64,000 nt of DNA, from positions 1 through 64,000 of the forward strand of contig NZ_PYNW01000010.1 in assembly GCF_003026105.1 (NCBI RefSeq), written 5' to 3'. Made by a program: the position numbers and the translations under genes. This stretch comes from Photobacterium sp. GB-56 (GTDB taxonomy: Bacteria; Pseudomonadota; Gammaproteobacteria; Enterobacterales; Vibrionaceae). Shown here piece by piece: positions 19,799 to 29,320 of this stretch; the first letter of the stretch is position 1; the number at the start of each line of letters is the position of its first letter. The notes beneath the pieces were generated by a model. That model was not told where the DNA came from and did no database searches. It saw nothing but the letters and a program-made list of their open reading frames with translations.

Positions 19799-20587
19799 TC
19801 AAGAGTTATAAGTACTTTCAAAGATCTTATCTGCCGAAGCTTCTACAAACCCGGTATAAATCTCACCATCTGGCTGTAAATAACGTTTAGCAAACTCATA
19901 AAATCCGCCAGAGACCAACATCTCACCATCAGAAAACGTGACCATGACTTTATCAGCCATGGTTGCTGATTGCTCTAACATCACAGTAGGATCGCCTTTT
20001 ACCGCACCTCCCGCCTGATTAATGTCAAAACCACTTGATTCGAGAAAATGGTTCACTTCAGAAATTTCATTAAATTGCTCAAGCTGATTAATATCAACAG
20101 TAAAATGATTAGCACCAAAACCATGCGCTGCCACCCACCCTGCATATTCACTTTCTGCATTTAAAAACTGATAACTATCACGGCTTAATTGCCATGGTTT
20201 ACCTTGAGAAAGAAAAGCAGGATCAGCAAAATAAGCATCATCAACTTGATCGACAAGCTGACGTACTTCTGTTTGTAACTCTGTTGAACATAATCCTAAT
20301 TGCAGTTCACTAATAAATACTTTAGGCGCAGCAGGATCGGGATGTTCAAAGTGCTCTGCATATAACTTTTTCGCTTTGAAATGATATCGACCTTTGGGTT
20401 TATAACCTACCGCAATAAAAGGGGCCGCTAATCTTGCTAAACCACATTTCGGTAGTGCAAAAGTACGCAACGCAATATGATCATTTCTAAGTGGCGCATC
20501 TTCGGTAAGTAATTGCCGAATATTCAGCGCTGAAGGGCATAATCGCTGAGTATAATCTTGCCATAACGCGGTAAATAATTGTTCCAT
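19799..20587 (-). CDS. DUF1338 protein (2-oxoadipate dioxygenase/decarboxylase-like)
   Basis: A 262-aa protein of the DUF1338 family. Characterised relatives (HglS of Pseudomonas lysine catabolism, plant FLO7) are non-haem iron enzymes of the vicinal-oxygen-chelate fold that turn 2-oxoadipate into 2-hydroxyglutarate. Metal-ligand candidates are His in NDHIALRTF (about residue 33) and in ANHFTVDIN (about 162), with a C-terminal Glu region GFYEFAKRY. The ATG at 20587 has AAGGA 9 nt upstream. It is downstream of astD with a 44-nt gap, so it is probably the last gene of the ast operon. Whether 2-oxoadipate is its substrate here is untested. Confidence 0.82.
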   Translation of the reverse strand: MEQLFTALWQDYTQRLCPSALNIRQLLTEDAPLRNDHIALRTFALPKCGLARLAAPFIAVGYKPKGRYHFKAKKLYAEHFEHPDPAAPKVFISELQLGLCSTELQTEVRQLVDQVDDAYFADPAFLSQGKPWQLSRDSYQFLNAESEYAGWVAAHGFGANHFTVDINQLEQFNEISEVNHFLESSGFDINQAGGAVKGDPTVMLEQSATMADKVMVTFSDGEMLVSGGFYEFAKRYLQPDGEIYTGFVEASADKIFESTYNS

Positions 20588-20631
20588 GCTGCACAATCCT
20601 TACTGTAAGTAATACAGTGAACCTATTAGTC

Positions 20632-22089
20632 TCAGAGTGAAATCCCCGGAGATAACTGCTCAGGTAAGCATGTTGCCTCACCTTCCATTGATGCCATTGG
20701 GTAAGCACAATAATCAGCAGCGTAGTAAGCACTTGGGCGTAAATTACCAGATGCTCCTGGGCCACCAAACGGTGCATCTCCACTCGCTCCCGTTAACTGG
20801 CGATTACGATTTACAATCCCCGCGCGAATATGATCAATAAAATATTGCCATTCACTATCATCGGTTGATACAAGCCCGGCTGATAAGCCATAACGGGTGT
20901 CGTTCGCAAGACACACGGCTTGAGCAAGATCTTGATAACGCACTACCTGCAATAATGGGCCAAAGTATTCTTCATCGGGTAAATTTTCGATATTCGTAAC
21001 ATCAACGATCCCAGGTGTAACCACCGCTCCCTGTCCGCGCTTTGCCTCTACCAATACTTCGCCACCAAGCGATACTAATTGTCGTTGAGTTTGCACAATA
21101 TTGTCTGCGGCTTGACGGGAGATTTGAGGCCCCATAAACGGCGCAGGCTCGGCAAATGGTCCATCGACCACAATCGCTTTGGTTGCTTCCACTAAAGCTG
21201 CCAACAACGCATCCCCTTCGCTACCCAAGGGTAAGTATAGTCGGCGAGCACAAGTACACCGTTGTCCTGCGCTGATAAAAGCAGATTGTAAAATGGTATA
21301 AACGGTAGCATTGAGATCACCATAAGCATTGGAGATTACCATCGGGTTATTCCCCCCCATTTCTAATGCCAGCATCTTGCCCGGTTGACCTGCAAATTGG
21401 CGATGTAGAATATGCCCAGTATTGGCACTGCCCGTAAATAATAAACCATCAATATCTTTTGAAGCGGCGAGTGCCTCTCCAGTTGGGCGAGCTCCCTGCA
21501 CAAGATTAATAACCCCATCAGGTAATCCGGCTTGTTGCCAGAGTTTCATTACAACTTCAGCCGTTTTAGGCGTTAATTCAGAAGGTTTGAATACCACCGT
21601 ATTACCTGCAAGCAATGCAGGTACGATGTGGCCATTGGGTAAATGACCGGGGAAATTATAAGGCCCAAATACAGCCATCACCCCTAATGGTCGATGACGT
21701 ACAACTGCTGTGGTACCTGCGATATCTTTCTCGCGTTGGCCTGTCCGTTCATGATAAGCACGTAAAGAAATCGCCACTTTCCCCACCATTGCTCCTGCTT
21801 CTGTTCGCGTCTCCCATAACGGTTTACCCGTTTCTTCTGCTATCGTAATGGCAATATTTTCACTATTGGCTTTCACCAACTCAGCAAATTTTTCCACGAT
21901 GGTTTGGCGCTCAACAAGGGAAGTATGACGCCATTGAAGTAATGCTTCACGCGCGGCATTCACCGCTTGCGAGACTTGCTCACTTGTCGCGGCTCGGCCT
22001 TGCCAAATCACTTCATCAGTAAAGGGGTTGAGCGATGCCATCTCATCACCTAAACCATCAACCCATTGACCCGCAATCCATTGACTCAT
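20632..22089 (-). CDS. astD: Succinylglutamate-semialdehyde dehydrogenase
   Basis: Oxidises N-succinylglutamate 5-semialdehyde with NAD+ in the arginine succinyltransferase pathway. The 485 aa fit the family (E. coli 492). Aldehyde dehydrogenase motifs are [13 protein letters not shown] near 140, the Glu in [10 protein letters not shown] (about 245) and the catalytic Cys in [13 protein letters not shown] (about 280). It lies 29 nt after astA. The operon order astC-astA-astD matches E. coli, but astB and astE, which follow in E. coli, are replaced by the DUF1338 gene. Confidence 0.95.
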   Translation of the reverse strand: MSQWIAGQWVDGLGDEMASLNPFTDEVIWQGRAATSEQVSQAVNAAREALLQWRHTSLVERQTIVEKFAELVKANSENIAITIAEETGKPLWETRTEAGAMVGKVAISLRAYHERTGQREKDIAGTTAVVRHRPLGVMAVFGPYNFPGHLPNGHIVPALLAGNTVVFKPSELTPKTAEVVMKLWQQAGLPDGVINLVQGARPTGEALAASKDIDGLLFTGSANTGHILHRQFAGQPGKMLALEMGGNNPMVISNAYGDLNATVYTILQSAFISAGQRCTCARRLYLPLGSEGDALLAALVEATKAIVVDGPFAEPAPFMGPQISRQAADNIVQTQRQLVSLGGEVLVEAKRGQGAVVTPGIVDVTNIENLPDEEYFGPLLQVVRYQDLAQAVCLANDTRYGLSAGLVSTDDSEWQYFIDHIRAGIVNRNRQLTGASGDAPFGGPGASGNLRPSAYYAADYCAYPMASMEGEATCLPEQLSPGISL

Positions 22090-22118
22090 ACTTTTCTCCC
22101 CTCTTTATATTCGTAGTT

Positions 22119-23135
22119 TTACAGCTCAATAAAGCGCACAGGCTCACCGGTATTAACCATGAGAGTATCAGCGACCTCTTGCGTCATAACCACGGTTTGC
22201 GCTTTATCATTGATTTCCAGTGGGCTCGCAACCGCACGAAAATCAGTAAATGATGTATTCGCCACTAGGCACTGCTGTTCACTTTGATGATCGTTAATTT
22301 CAACGATATAACGCTTTGAGTGGCGAACCGTTTCAACATTACGTACATCACATTCAACCGTCGGGCCTGCATCAAAAATATCGACATAACCACGGCATGA
22401 AAAACCTTCATTTTCTAGCAAACGTAATGCAGGACGCGTGTTGTCATGAACTTGACCTATGACCGCTTGGGCTTCTTTGCTCAGTAAATTGACGTATATC
22501 GGAAGTTTAGGCATTAAGTCCGCAATAAAGCCTTTTGCTCCGATCCCCGTTAGATAGTCAGCATGAATAAAATCAATCGAGAAAAAGTTATCTTTTAGCC
22601 ATTGCCAAAAAGGTGAGTTCCCTTCTGCATCGGAAACACCGCGCATTTCAGCAAATACCACATCGGCGAAACGATGACGATGCTCTGCCATCATTAAAAA
22701 GCGCGCTTTAGACAATAGACGACCATTTAAACCTTCACGCCATGGTGTACGTAAAAATAACGTGCAAAGCTCGGTATCTCCGGTGTAGTGATTACCTAAT
22801 GTCAGTAACTGTACGGTATTGTGTACCCCTAATCGACGCGAGGCATGAACCACAGTACTTAGATGATAGTTATAAAAAGGGGCTTCTAAGCCAATCGCCG
22901 CTTCAATGGCTGTAGTGCCTGCTATCTCGCCGGTATCTGTATCTTCAGCGACCATCAGGTAGCCTTCATCCTCTGGGCGAACGACATGTTTGGCAAAGCT
23001 GCGCTCTGAATGAGCAATGCGGTTACGAAGCATTTCTTCGTTAACAGGTAATGAAGTAAAACCATGACCTGATTCTTCAGCGCACTGCATGAGTGCAGAA
23101 TAATCATCAGCGATGATAGGACGAATAACCAGCAT
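22119..23135 (-). CDS. astA: Arginine N-succinyltransferase
   Basis: First enzyme of ammonia-producing arginine catabolism, transferring succinyl from succinyl-CoA to the alpha-amino group of arginine. The 338 aa are close to E. coli AstA (344). The N-terminus MLVIRPIIADDYSALMQCAEESGHGFTSLP and the LSTVVHASRRLGVHNTVQLLTLGNHYTGDTELCTLFL region are the AstA signature in a GNAT-like fold. It lies between astC (115 nt upstream) and astD. Confidence 0.95.
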   Translation of the reverse strand: MLVIRPIIADDYSALMQCAEESGHGFTSLPVNEEMLRNRIAHSERSFAKHVVRPEDEGYLMVAEDTDTGEIAGTTAIEAAIGLEAPFYNYHLSTVVHASRRLGVHNTVQLLTLGNHYTGDTELCTLFLRTPWREGLNGRLLSKARFLMMAEHRHRFADVVFAEMRGVSDAEGNSPFWQWLKDNFFSIDFIHADYLTGIGAKGFIADLMPKLPIYVNLLSKEAQAVIGQVHDNTRPALRLLENEGFSCRGYVDIFDAGPTVECDVRNVETVRHSKRYIVEINDHQSEQQCLVANTSFTDFRAVASPLEINDKAQTVVMTQEVADTLMVNTGEPVRFIEL

Positions 23136-23250
23136 CGACTTCCCTCCTGATGCAGGTAGTGACTATTGTCACTAACTAGATGGATAACAATAAGTCTTAT
23201 AAGATAACTGGCAGTCATTCCTCAACTGCCAGCAGCAATGCAAAGTAGAA

Positions 23251-24471
23251 TTACTCGGCGTTATAGAGTGTTGCGATAGCGCGTTCTAGACGAGCCATAC
23301 CTTCATCCACATCGGCTTTTTCAATCACTAGCGATGGCGTAAAGCGCACAACACTCGTACCAGCAACTAGCATCATTAAGCCTTCTTTGCCAGCTTGAAC
23401 AAGAATGTCACGTGCACGACCTTGCCACTCTTCTGTGAGAGACGCTCCCAGCAATAAACCTTTACCGCGGATCTCAGCAAAAATTGGGTATTTAGCATTA
23501 ATCGCTGTCAGCCCTTCACGGAACCACTGTTCACGCTCTTTCACGCCAGCTAGAACATCGGGTTTACTCACTTCATTAATTACCGCTTCTGCGACAGCGC
23601 ATGCTAACGGATTACCGCCATACGTTGAACCATGAGTACCGACTTTTAAATGTTCTGCTAATGCTGTTGTGGTAAGCATTGCGCCAATTGGGAAACCACC
23701 ACCCAGTGACTTAGCCGTCGTTAAAATATCAGGTGTTACACCTAAGCCTTGATAGGCATAAAAATCACCGGTACGACCATTGCCAGTTTGGACTTCATCA
23801 AATATCAATAGGGCTTGGTGCTTATCACATAACTCACGCACGCCCTGAACAAACTCAACGCTCGGGCTAACCAAACCACCTTCACCTTGCAATGGCTCCA
23901 TCATCACCGCACAAGTTCGCTCAGACATAATCTCAGCTAAAGCTGATAAGTCATTATAAGGAATATGCGTTACCGCTTGAGGTTTAGGGCCAAAACCATC
24001 TGAGTAAGCTTCTTGCCCACCAACAGTAACGGTGAAAAAAGTACGACCGTGAAAACCTTGATGAAAGGCAATAATTTGATCTTTTTCAGCACTAAACTTA
24101 TCGACCGCATAACGGCGAGCCAATTTCAGTGCCGCTTCGTTAGCTTCAGCTCCCGAGTTAGCAAAAAAGACTTTGTCAGCAAAACATAACTCAGTGAGTT
24201 TTTTCGCTAAACGCAATGCAGGTTCATTAGTTAACACATTACTTAAATGCCATAACTTATCGGCTTGATCTTTTAATGCATTAACCATAATTGGATGGCA
24301 ATGACCCAGACAACTCACCGCAATTCCACCGGCAAAATCGACATATTCACGATCATGTTGATCCCATACTCGCGCACCACTGCCACGTACTGGGATCTCA
24401 GCCATAGGTGAATAACAAGGTACCATTACCTCATCAAATAAATTACGTTCTACTCTTTGCTCTGTAGTCAT
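23251..24471 (-). CDS. astC: Acetylornithine/succinylornithine aminotransferase
   Basis: PLP-dependent class III aminotransferase acting on N-succinylornithine in catabolism and probably also on N-acetylornithine in biosynthesis (ArgD activity). The ATG at 24471 has AAGGA 7 nt upstream, better than the preceding GTG; the protein has 406 aa. Motifs: PLP phosphate contact [16 protein letters not shown] (about 105), [12 protein letters not shown] (about 225) and the Schiff-base lysine in [13 protein letters not shown] (about 254). No separate argD is in the arg cluster at 42-47 kb, so this copy may serve both routes. Confidence 0.93.
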   Translation of the reverse strand: MTTEQRVERNLFDEVMVPCYSPMAEIPVRGSGARVWDQHDREYVDFAGGIAVSCLGHCHPIMVNALKDQADKLWHLSNVLTNEPALRLAKKLTELCFADKVFFANSGAEANEAALKLARRYAVDKFSAEKDQIIAFHQGFHGRTFFTVTVGGQEAYSDGFGPKPQAVTHIPYNDLSALAEIMSERTCAVMMEPLQGEGGLVSPSVEFVQGVRELCDKHQALLIFDEVQTGNGRTGDFYAYQGLGVTPDILTTAKSLGGGFPIGAMLTTTALAEHLKVGTHGSTYGGNPLACAVAEAVINEVSKPDVLAGVKEREQWFREGLTAINAKYPIFAEIRGKGLLLGASLTEEWQGRARDILVQAGKEGLMMLVAGTSVVRFTPSLVIEKADVDEGMARLERAIATLYNAE

Positions 24472-24799
24472 CACATTATCCTTCTGTGTATAACGCTATA
24501 ATCATAGTATTTACATTTTATTAACCTTTGCCAATAGCAGAATATTTTTTTTGCTCTTTGGCAACGATGCTTTTTTTAATAAAACTGACATAGTTATGCG
24601 TTATCTCGGCAAGTTTATTAACCAACAAAGACAAAAAGGTGTGTTTCCTATCAGGAAATGAATAGCACAGAGAAATATGCTAGTGAATAGCTTTGCAATT
24701 TCAACAAATGAGAGTTGGAAATATAAAAATAGAAGATGTGTGGTTGATATCGCGATTTTAAGACAGGAATATAATAAAAATCGCGATTTAATTCGAAAT
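24472..24799. other. astC-pabA intergenic region
   Basis: 328 nt without a convincing gene. It must contain the ast operon promoter, but I see no clear sigma54 site (no GG-N10-GC pair in the right orientation) and no strong sigma70 boxes. The only structure is the inverted repeat at 24749-24787. Confidence 0.5.
24749..24787. repeat. Inverted repeat downstream of pabA
   Basis: ATCGCGATTTT and AAAATCGCGAT (24749-24759 and 24777-24787) form a perfect 11-bp stem with a 17-nt loop; each arm contains the palindrome ATCGCGAT. It lies 13 nt after the pabA stop and has no U-tract on the minus strand. Confidence 0.6.
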
Positions 24800-25375
24800 C
24801 TAGCGCTTAAGAAAGTTGGCTAATAAGGCGTGCCCTTGCTCCGTTAGAATACTCTCGGGATGAAATTGCACCCCTTCTAACGGCAATGTTTTATGAGCGA
24901 TCCCCATAATTTCATCAAGTTCCCCTTCACGCTCAGTCCATGCTGTAATGTTAAAGCAATCTGGCAGCGTATCTTGTTTAACGACTAAGGAATGATAACG
25001 AGTCACTGTTAATGGATTATTTAACCCTTCAAACACACTGGTATTATTATGCTTGATCGGAGAGGTTTTACCATGCATCACTTGCCTTGCTCGTACCACA
25101 TCCCCACCAAAAGCTTGTGCTAACGATTGATGACCTAAGCACACACCTAAAATAGGCAATTTACCTGCGAAGTATTCAATGGCTTGTAGTGATATACCCG
25201 CTTCATTTGGGGTACAAGGTCCAGGAGAGATGACTAAATGGGTGGGTGCTAGCGACTCAATACCTGCGAGATCAATCTCATCATTACGGACAACCTTAAC
25301 CTCAGCGCCTAACTCACAAAAGTATTGATACAGGTTATAAGTAAATGAATCATAGTTATCAATAATTAACAGCAT
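24800..25375 (-). CDS. pabA: Aminodeoxychorismate synthase component II (glutamine amidotransferase)
   Basis: Class I glutaminase that supplies ammonia to PabB for 4-amino-4-deoxychorismate in folate synthesis; some PabA proteins also serve TrpE. The ATG at 25375 ([19 protein letters not shown]) gives 191 aa, the normal length. The oxyanion loop [11 protein letters not shown], the nucleophile in GVCLGHQ (Cys79) and the catalytic pair in VQFHPES are all present. No trp genes surround it, so I prefer pabA to trpG. It is separated from the downstream ast operon by 328 nt. Confidence 0.9.
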   Translation of the reverse strand: MLLIIDNYDSFTYNLYQYFCELGAEVKVVRNDEIDLAGIESLAPTHLVISPGPCTPNEAGISLQAIEYFAGKLPILGVCLGHQSLAQAFGGDVVRARQVMHGKTSPIKHNNTSVFEGLNNPLTVTRYHSLVVKQDTLPDCFNITAWTEREGELDEIMGIAHKTLPLEGVQFHPESILTEQGHALLANFLKR

Positions 25376-25488
25376 ATATCTACAGCGACCTTTTCTATTC
25401 TGCGCCCTATTGTGCAACACATCACTAGAAACGCAAACCATAAAAAAAGCAGAGCAAATGCCCTGCTTAATCTATCTATCGTTACTCG

Positions 25489-26511
25489 TTAGTAAGGGCG
25501 AGCAACAAAGCCTACCGCTTGGTATGCTTTTTTCAGTACTTCAGCCGCACGTGCAGAGGCTTTTTCAGCACCTTGCTTCATTACGCTATCAAGGTAAGCA
25601 CGATCAGCACGAATACGATGGTATTCTGCTTGTACTGGCTCAAGCATAGCAACTAATGCTTCACCAACATCTTTCTTAAATGGGCCATACATTTCAACGC
25701 CTGCATATTGTGCTTCAATTTCAGCATACGTCTTACCTGTTGCGCCTGAATACAGACCCATTAGGTTTGAGATCCCTGCTTTGTTCTCGGTATCAAATGC
25801 AATGCGTGGTGGTGTTTCTGCATCAGTTTGTGCTTTGTTAACCTTCTTAAGAATCGATTTTGGATCTTCCAACAAAGTGATCACGTTCTTACGGTTATCA
25901 TCAGACTTCGACATTTTCTTAGTCGCGTCTTGTAGGCTCATGACACGCGCACCAACCGATGGAATGTACGGCTCAGGAATTTGGAAAATTGGACTTTCTT
26001 CTGTGCCATACAAATTATTAAAACGTGTAGCAATATCACGAGCTAACTCTAAGTGCTGCTTCTGATCGCTACCTACAGGTACTTGATGTGCGCCATATAA
26101 TAAAATATCAGCTGCCATCAATACTGGGTAACCGAATAAGCCCACGTTTACATCATTCGCATGACGCGCTGATTTGTCTTTAAACTGCGTCATACGACTT
26201 AGCTCACCCATTTGGGTGTAACAGTTTAATAACCAGCCTAGTTGAGCATGCTCCGGCACATGTGACTGAACAAATAACGTGCTCTTTTGTGGATCAACAC
26301 CCACCGCTAAACAAATCGCTAATGCATCTAATGTTGCTTCATGCAGCGCTTTAGGATCTTGACGTACTGTAATGGCATGCAAATCAACCACACAGTATTG
26401 GCAATCGTAATCGTCTTGCATCTGTTCCCACTGACGCAGCGCACCTAGGTAGTTACCAATACTTAATTCACCAGAAGGCTGTACGCCACTTAATACAATG
26501 GGTTTACTCAT
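25489..26511 (-). CDS. trpS: Tryptophanyl-tRNA synthetase
   Basis: Class I aminoacyl-tRNA synthetase, 340 aa. The HIGH-type motif appears as SIGNYLGAL (about residue 17) and KMSKS is present in [10 protein letters not shown] (about 195). It is the last gene of the aroK-...-gph-trpS cluster conserved from E. coli. The 91-nt spacer after gph contains a hairpin and a perfect palindrome, so trpS may have partly separate expression. Confidence 0.97.
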   Translation of the reverse strand: MSKPIVLSGVQPSGELSIGNYLGALRQWEQMQDDYDCQYCVVDLHAITVRQDPKALHEATLDALAICLAVGVDPQKSTLFVQSHVPEHAQLGWLLNCYTQMGELSRMTQFKDKSARHANDVNVGLFGYPVLMAADILLYGAHQVPVGSDQKQHLELARDIATRFNNLYGTEESPIFQIPEPYIPSVGARVMSLQDATKKMSKSDDNRKNVITLLEDPKSILKKVNKAQTDAETPPRIAFDTENKAGISNLMGLYSGATGKTYAEIEAQYAGVEMYGPFKKDVGEALVAMLEPVQAEYHRIRADRAYLDSVMKQGAEKASARAAEVLKKAYQAVGFVARPY

Positions 26512-26545
26512 GATCAGACAATCCTGTTAGTTTCTTATTCATAGA

Positions 26546-26571
26546 AAAGCGAGAGGCATACTCCCGCTTTT
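26546..26571 (-). terminator. Hairpin between gph and trpS (weak terminator or attenuator)
   Basis: On the minus strand AAAGCGGGAG pairs with CTCTCGCTTT (one G-U) around a 5-nt loop and is followed by TTTTC. The U-tract is short, so partial read-through into trpS is likely. Confidence 0.5.
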
Positions 26572-26582
26572 TACTTTGTTAG

Positions 26583-26596
26583 CCAGTGTACACTGG
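26583..26596. repeat. 14-bp perfect palindrome between gph and trpS
   Basis: CCAGTGTACACTGG, fully symmetric, 6 nt from the gph stop. It may be an operator or a tight hairpin; the factor is unknown. Confidence 0.5.
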
Positions 26597-26602
26597 AATG
26601 TA

Positions 26603-27289
26603 CTAGTCGCCTAGTTTAACCACATTTGCTAATTGCTTGAAGTGATCGCACACAACATCAGGTGCACTCTCTGCAATAGGCTGACCGTAGTTATAGCCGT
26701 AGGTTAAACCCAACGAATGACATGTTGCAGCCTTTGCTGCCAAGATATCATTGCGAGAATCACCCACCATTAACATCTCAGACGCGGCAATATTGTGTTT
26801 TTCCATTAACCAATGCAGTGCATAAGGATCTGGTTTTTTCAGTGGGAAAGTATCGCCACCAATCACATCAACAAAATACTCGCTGATGCCATGCTCTTCA
26901 AGTAAATGCGGGACAAATTGCGACGGTTTATTGGTTACAATCGCCATTGACATACCCGCTTGATGAAATGCAGCGAGTGTCGCTTTTACATCTGCATACA
27001 ATGCACTTTTTACATGACCGCCAAGCTCGTAGTAGTGATCAAATAATTGGCGAGCTTCTTTTTGCAGCTCTGGATCAATCGTTGGATCGACATCAACACT
27101 TCGACTTAATGCGCGACCAATTAAAATATCAGCACCATTACCGATCCAAGTGGTAACTTGCTCTACGGTCACGCCTTCTCGTCCAAGGTGACGCATCGTT
27201 TTATCAGCAGCATCCGCTAAATCAGGTACGCTATCGAGTAATGTGCCATCTAAATCAAACGCTATAAACTTGATGTTTTCAAATACCAT
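26603..27289 (-). CDS. gph: Phosphoglycolate phosphatase
   Basis: HAD-superfamily phosphatase that removes 2-phosphoglycolate formed during DNA repair. It has 228 aa from the ATG at 27289, which overlaps the rpe stop as TAATG; an ATG two codons earlier is also in frame. HAD motif I FDLDGTLLDS (about 10-19), motif II IVTNKP, and motif III/IV GDTFPLKKPDPYAL with MVGDSRNDILAAKAA are all visible. Coupled to rpe and upstream of trpS as in E. coli. Confidence 0.95.
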   Translation of the reverse strand: MVFENIKFIAFDLDGTLLDSVPDLADAADKTMRHLGREGVTVEQVTTWIGNGADILIGRALSRSVDVDPTIDPELQKEARQLFDHYYELGGHVKSALYADVKATLAAFHQAGMSMAIVTNKPSQFVPHLLEEHGISEYFVDVIGGDTFPLKKPDPYALHWLMEKHNIAASEMLMVGDSRNDILAAKAATCHSLGLTYGYNYGQPIAESAPDVVCDHFKQLANVVKLGD

Positions 27290-27963
27290 TAGCATTTAGC
27301 CTCAGCTAATTCTGCGCGCATTTTGTCTATCGCGACTTTATAATCAGGTTCATTAAAAATGGCAGAGCCCGCGACAAACATATCTGCGCCAGCAGCTGCA
27401 ATTTCTCGAATATTATCAACTTTGACGCCACCATCAATTTCAAGACGAATATCACGGCCTGATGCATCAATACGTTTACGAACTTCACGTAGTTTATCAA
27501 GTGTTGCTGGAATAAAAGATTGACCACCAAAACCTGGATTCACTGACATCAATAAAATCATATCGACTTTATCCATAATGTAATCAAGGTGGTGGAGTGG
27601 CGTTGCCGGATTAAAAACCACACCCGCTTTACAACCATGTTCTTTGATCAGTTGTAAAGTACGGTCAACATGATCTGACGCTTCAACATGAAACGTGATC
27701 ATCGTTGCGCCAGCTTTAGCAAAATCAGGAATAATGCGATCCACCGGTTTTACCATTAAATGCACATCAATCGGTGCGGTAATACCGTAGTCACGAAGAG
27801 CCTTACAGATAGGCGCACCAAACGTTAAATTAGGCACGTAATGATTATCCATAACATCAAAGTGAATAACGTCTGCACCCGCAGCTAACACCTTGTCAAC
27901 ATCTTCACCCAAACGTGCAAAATCAGCCGATAAGATAGATGGAGCAATCAAGAAGTCCTTCAT
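27289..27963 (-). CDS. rpe: Ribulose-phosphate 3-epimerase
   Basis: Pentose-phosphate pathway enzyme interconverting ribulose 5-phosphate and xylulose 5-phosphate. The ATG at 27963 ([21 protein letters not shown]) gives 224 aa, the family length. TIM-barrel metal and catalytic residues lie in [33 protein letters not shown] and LEIDGGV. A candidate promoter lies about 65 nt upstream, fitting the plus-strand gene that separates rpe from dam. Confidence 0.97.
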   Translation of the reverse strand: MKDFLIAPSILSADFARLGEDVDKVLAAGADVIHFDVMDNHYVPNLTFGAPICKALRDYGITAPIDVHLMVKPVDRIIPDFAKAGATMITFHVEASDHVDRTLQLIKEHGCKAGVVFNPATPLHHLDYIMDKVDMILLMSVNPGFGGQSFIPATLDKLREVRKRIDASGRDIRLEIDGGVKVDNIREIAAAGADMFVAGSAIFNEPDYKVAIDKMRAELAEAKC

Positions 27964-28028
27964 GTACTTGCCTCTCTTCGATACACAAAACCTGATACTT
28001 GGAAAACCAAGCTCAATAAATTGCCATA

Positions 28029-28057
28029 ATTCTACCCGAACCGTGAAATATTGTCCC
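28029..28057 (-). promoter_or_regulatory. Candidate promoter for rpe-gph-trpS
   Basis: Minus-strand -35 GGGACA (28052-28057), 17-nt spacer and -10 TAGAAT (28029-28034, five of six). Confidence 0.45.
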
Positions 28058-28141
28058 AATGGATTTATTTATTACTTCAGTTGATCAAAATGATGAGACA
28101 AGCCACTACACTCAGTAAAAAGGGGAAGAAGAAGAGGCTAG

Positions 28142-28348
28142 ATGAATATAGCTAAGTCAAAGAAAAGCACACCATTACAAGTTATTGTGAGTGTGTTAGC
28201 GGCGTTATTTGGCGTTCAATCAGATAATAATCGGCAGCATGATTTTAAACAATCAAGCCCATGGTCATTTATTGTTGCGGGGATTGTAGTTATTGGCGCA
28301 ATGATTATGGCAATCATTGCCGTTGCGCAATGGGCAACGGCGATCTAA
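28142..28348 (+). CDS. DUF2970 small membrane protein
   Basis: A 68-aa protein of the DUF2970 family, function unknown. The N-terminal half has a short hydrophobic segment (LQVIVSVLAALFGVQ) that is followed by a polar stretch, and the C-terminal half is one clear transmembrane helix (SFIVAGIVVIGAMIMAIIAVA, about 42-63). GAGG lies 6 nt before the ATG. It is on the plus strand inside an otherwise minus-strand cluster, and its TAA abuts the dam stop with no gap, so the two transcripts overlap at their 3' ends. Confidence 0.85.
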   Translation: MNIAKSKKSTPLQVIVSVLAALFGVQSDNNRQHDFKQSSPWSFIVAGIVVIGAMIMAIIAVAQWATAI

Positions 28349-29206
28349 TTATTCTTCTTCAGAAGCAAACGCGGGCGCCTGCTCTGTGCTTGAAACAGAG
28401 AATAAAGCTAACAGCTCATCGACCTTATTGCGCCCACTACCATTGCGGCTAATGGTACGTTTTACTTTAACCACAGAAAGATCTGCTCCTGTGTATAAAC
28501 GACGCGTTAGTGCTGTATCGTGGTTAGAAATCAACACCGCTATATCTCGCTCTGCTGCCGCTTTTTCTGCAACGTCAGCAAGGGTGGCCTGATCATCTAA
28601 GCTAAAGCCATTACCAGAATAAGAGGTAAAGTTAGCCGTGCTAGATAATGGCGCATAAGGCGGATCGCAGTACACCACACACCCTTTTCTCGCGCGTGAA
28701 AATGTTTGGAGATAACCTTCACAGACAAACGTAGCTCGTTTTGCTTTTTCCGAGAAATAATACATTTCAGCTTCAGGGAAATAAGGTTTTTTATACGAGC
28801 CGAACGGCACATTGAAGCCACCTTTTTTGTTATAACGACATAAGCCGTTAAAACCATGGCGGTTCATGTATAAGAAATACAATGAGCGTAAATACGGATC
28901 ATCACTCGCATTAAATTCTTCACGAATTTTCAAATACGCTTCTTTATTATTGTATTCAGGCGTGAAAAGTTTACGTGCATCTTCAATATAGCGTTCAGGC
29001 TCATGCTTGAGGATGTTATAAAGATTGATCAGATCAGGGTTGATATCGGCCAATAAGTAATGGTCGTAATCGGTATTAAGAAAAACCGACCCCGCCCCAA
29101 CAAAAGGCTCAACCAATTTACGCGCAGGCGGTAGATGTCGTTTAATATCCTCAACGAGAGAGTATTTACCCCCAGCCCATTTTAGGAATGCACGATGCTT
29201 TTTCAT
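28349..29206 (-). CDS. dam: DNA adenine methyltransferase
   Basis: GATC N6-adenine methyltransferase guiding mismatch repair and replication timing; essential in Vibrio cholerae because of chromosome II replication. The ATG at 29206 (MKKHRAFLKWAGGKYSLVEDI) gives 285 aa. The AdoMet motif FLKWAGGK is at the N-terminus and the catalytic motif DPPY is in VVYCDPPYAPLS (about 181-184); target-recognition segments RHGFNGLCRYNKKGGFNVPFG lie between. It follows damX by 114 nt, as in E. coli, but rpe is separated from it by the opposite-strand DUF2970 gene. Confidence 0.97.
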   Translation of the reverse strand: MKKHRAFLKWAGGKYSLVEDIKRHLPPARKLVEPFVGAGSVFLNTDYDHYLLADINPDLINLYNILKHEPERYIEDARKLFTPEYNNKEAYLKIREEFNASDDPYLRSLYFLYMNRHGFNGLCRYNKKGGFNVPFGSYKKPYFPEAEMYYFSEKAKRATFVCEGYLQTFSRARKGCVVYCDPPYAPLSSTANFTSYSGNGFSLDDQATLADVAEKAAAERDIAVLISNHDTALTRRLYTGADLSVVKVKRTISRNGSGRNKVDELLALFSVSSTEQAPAFASEEE

Positions 29207-29320
29207 TAAGCTAAACCCACCAACACTAGCAATATTGTCACGAAAGGTCGCGGATTGTACCTCATTTCTACCCTCTACCGATACCAATTCACGTAAATAA
29301 CTGCCCTCACAGCTTTATTT

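Noticed and set aside
24475..24620. Sigma54 promoter for the ast operon
   Set aside because: E. coli astC uses one, so I looked for GG-N10-GC on the minus strand; TTGGCAAAGG is present but no GC pair lies at the required distance.
26596..26610. TrpR-operator-like ACTAGTAC near the gph stop
   Set aside because: Only one half of the operator is present and it overlaps the end of the gph coding sequence; most likely chance.
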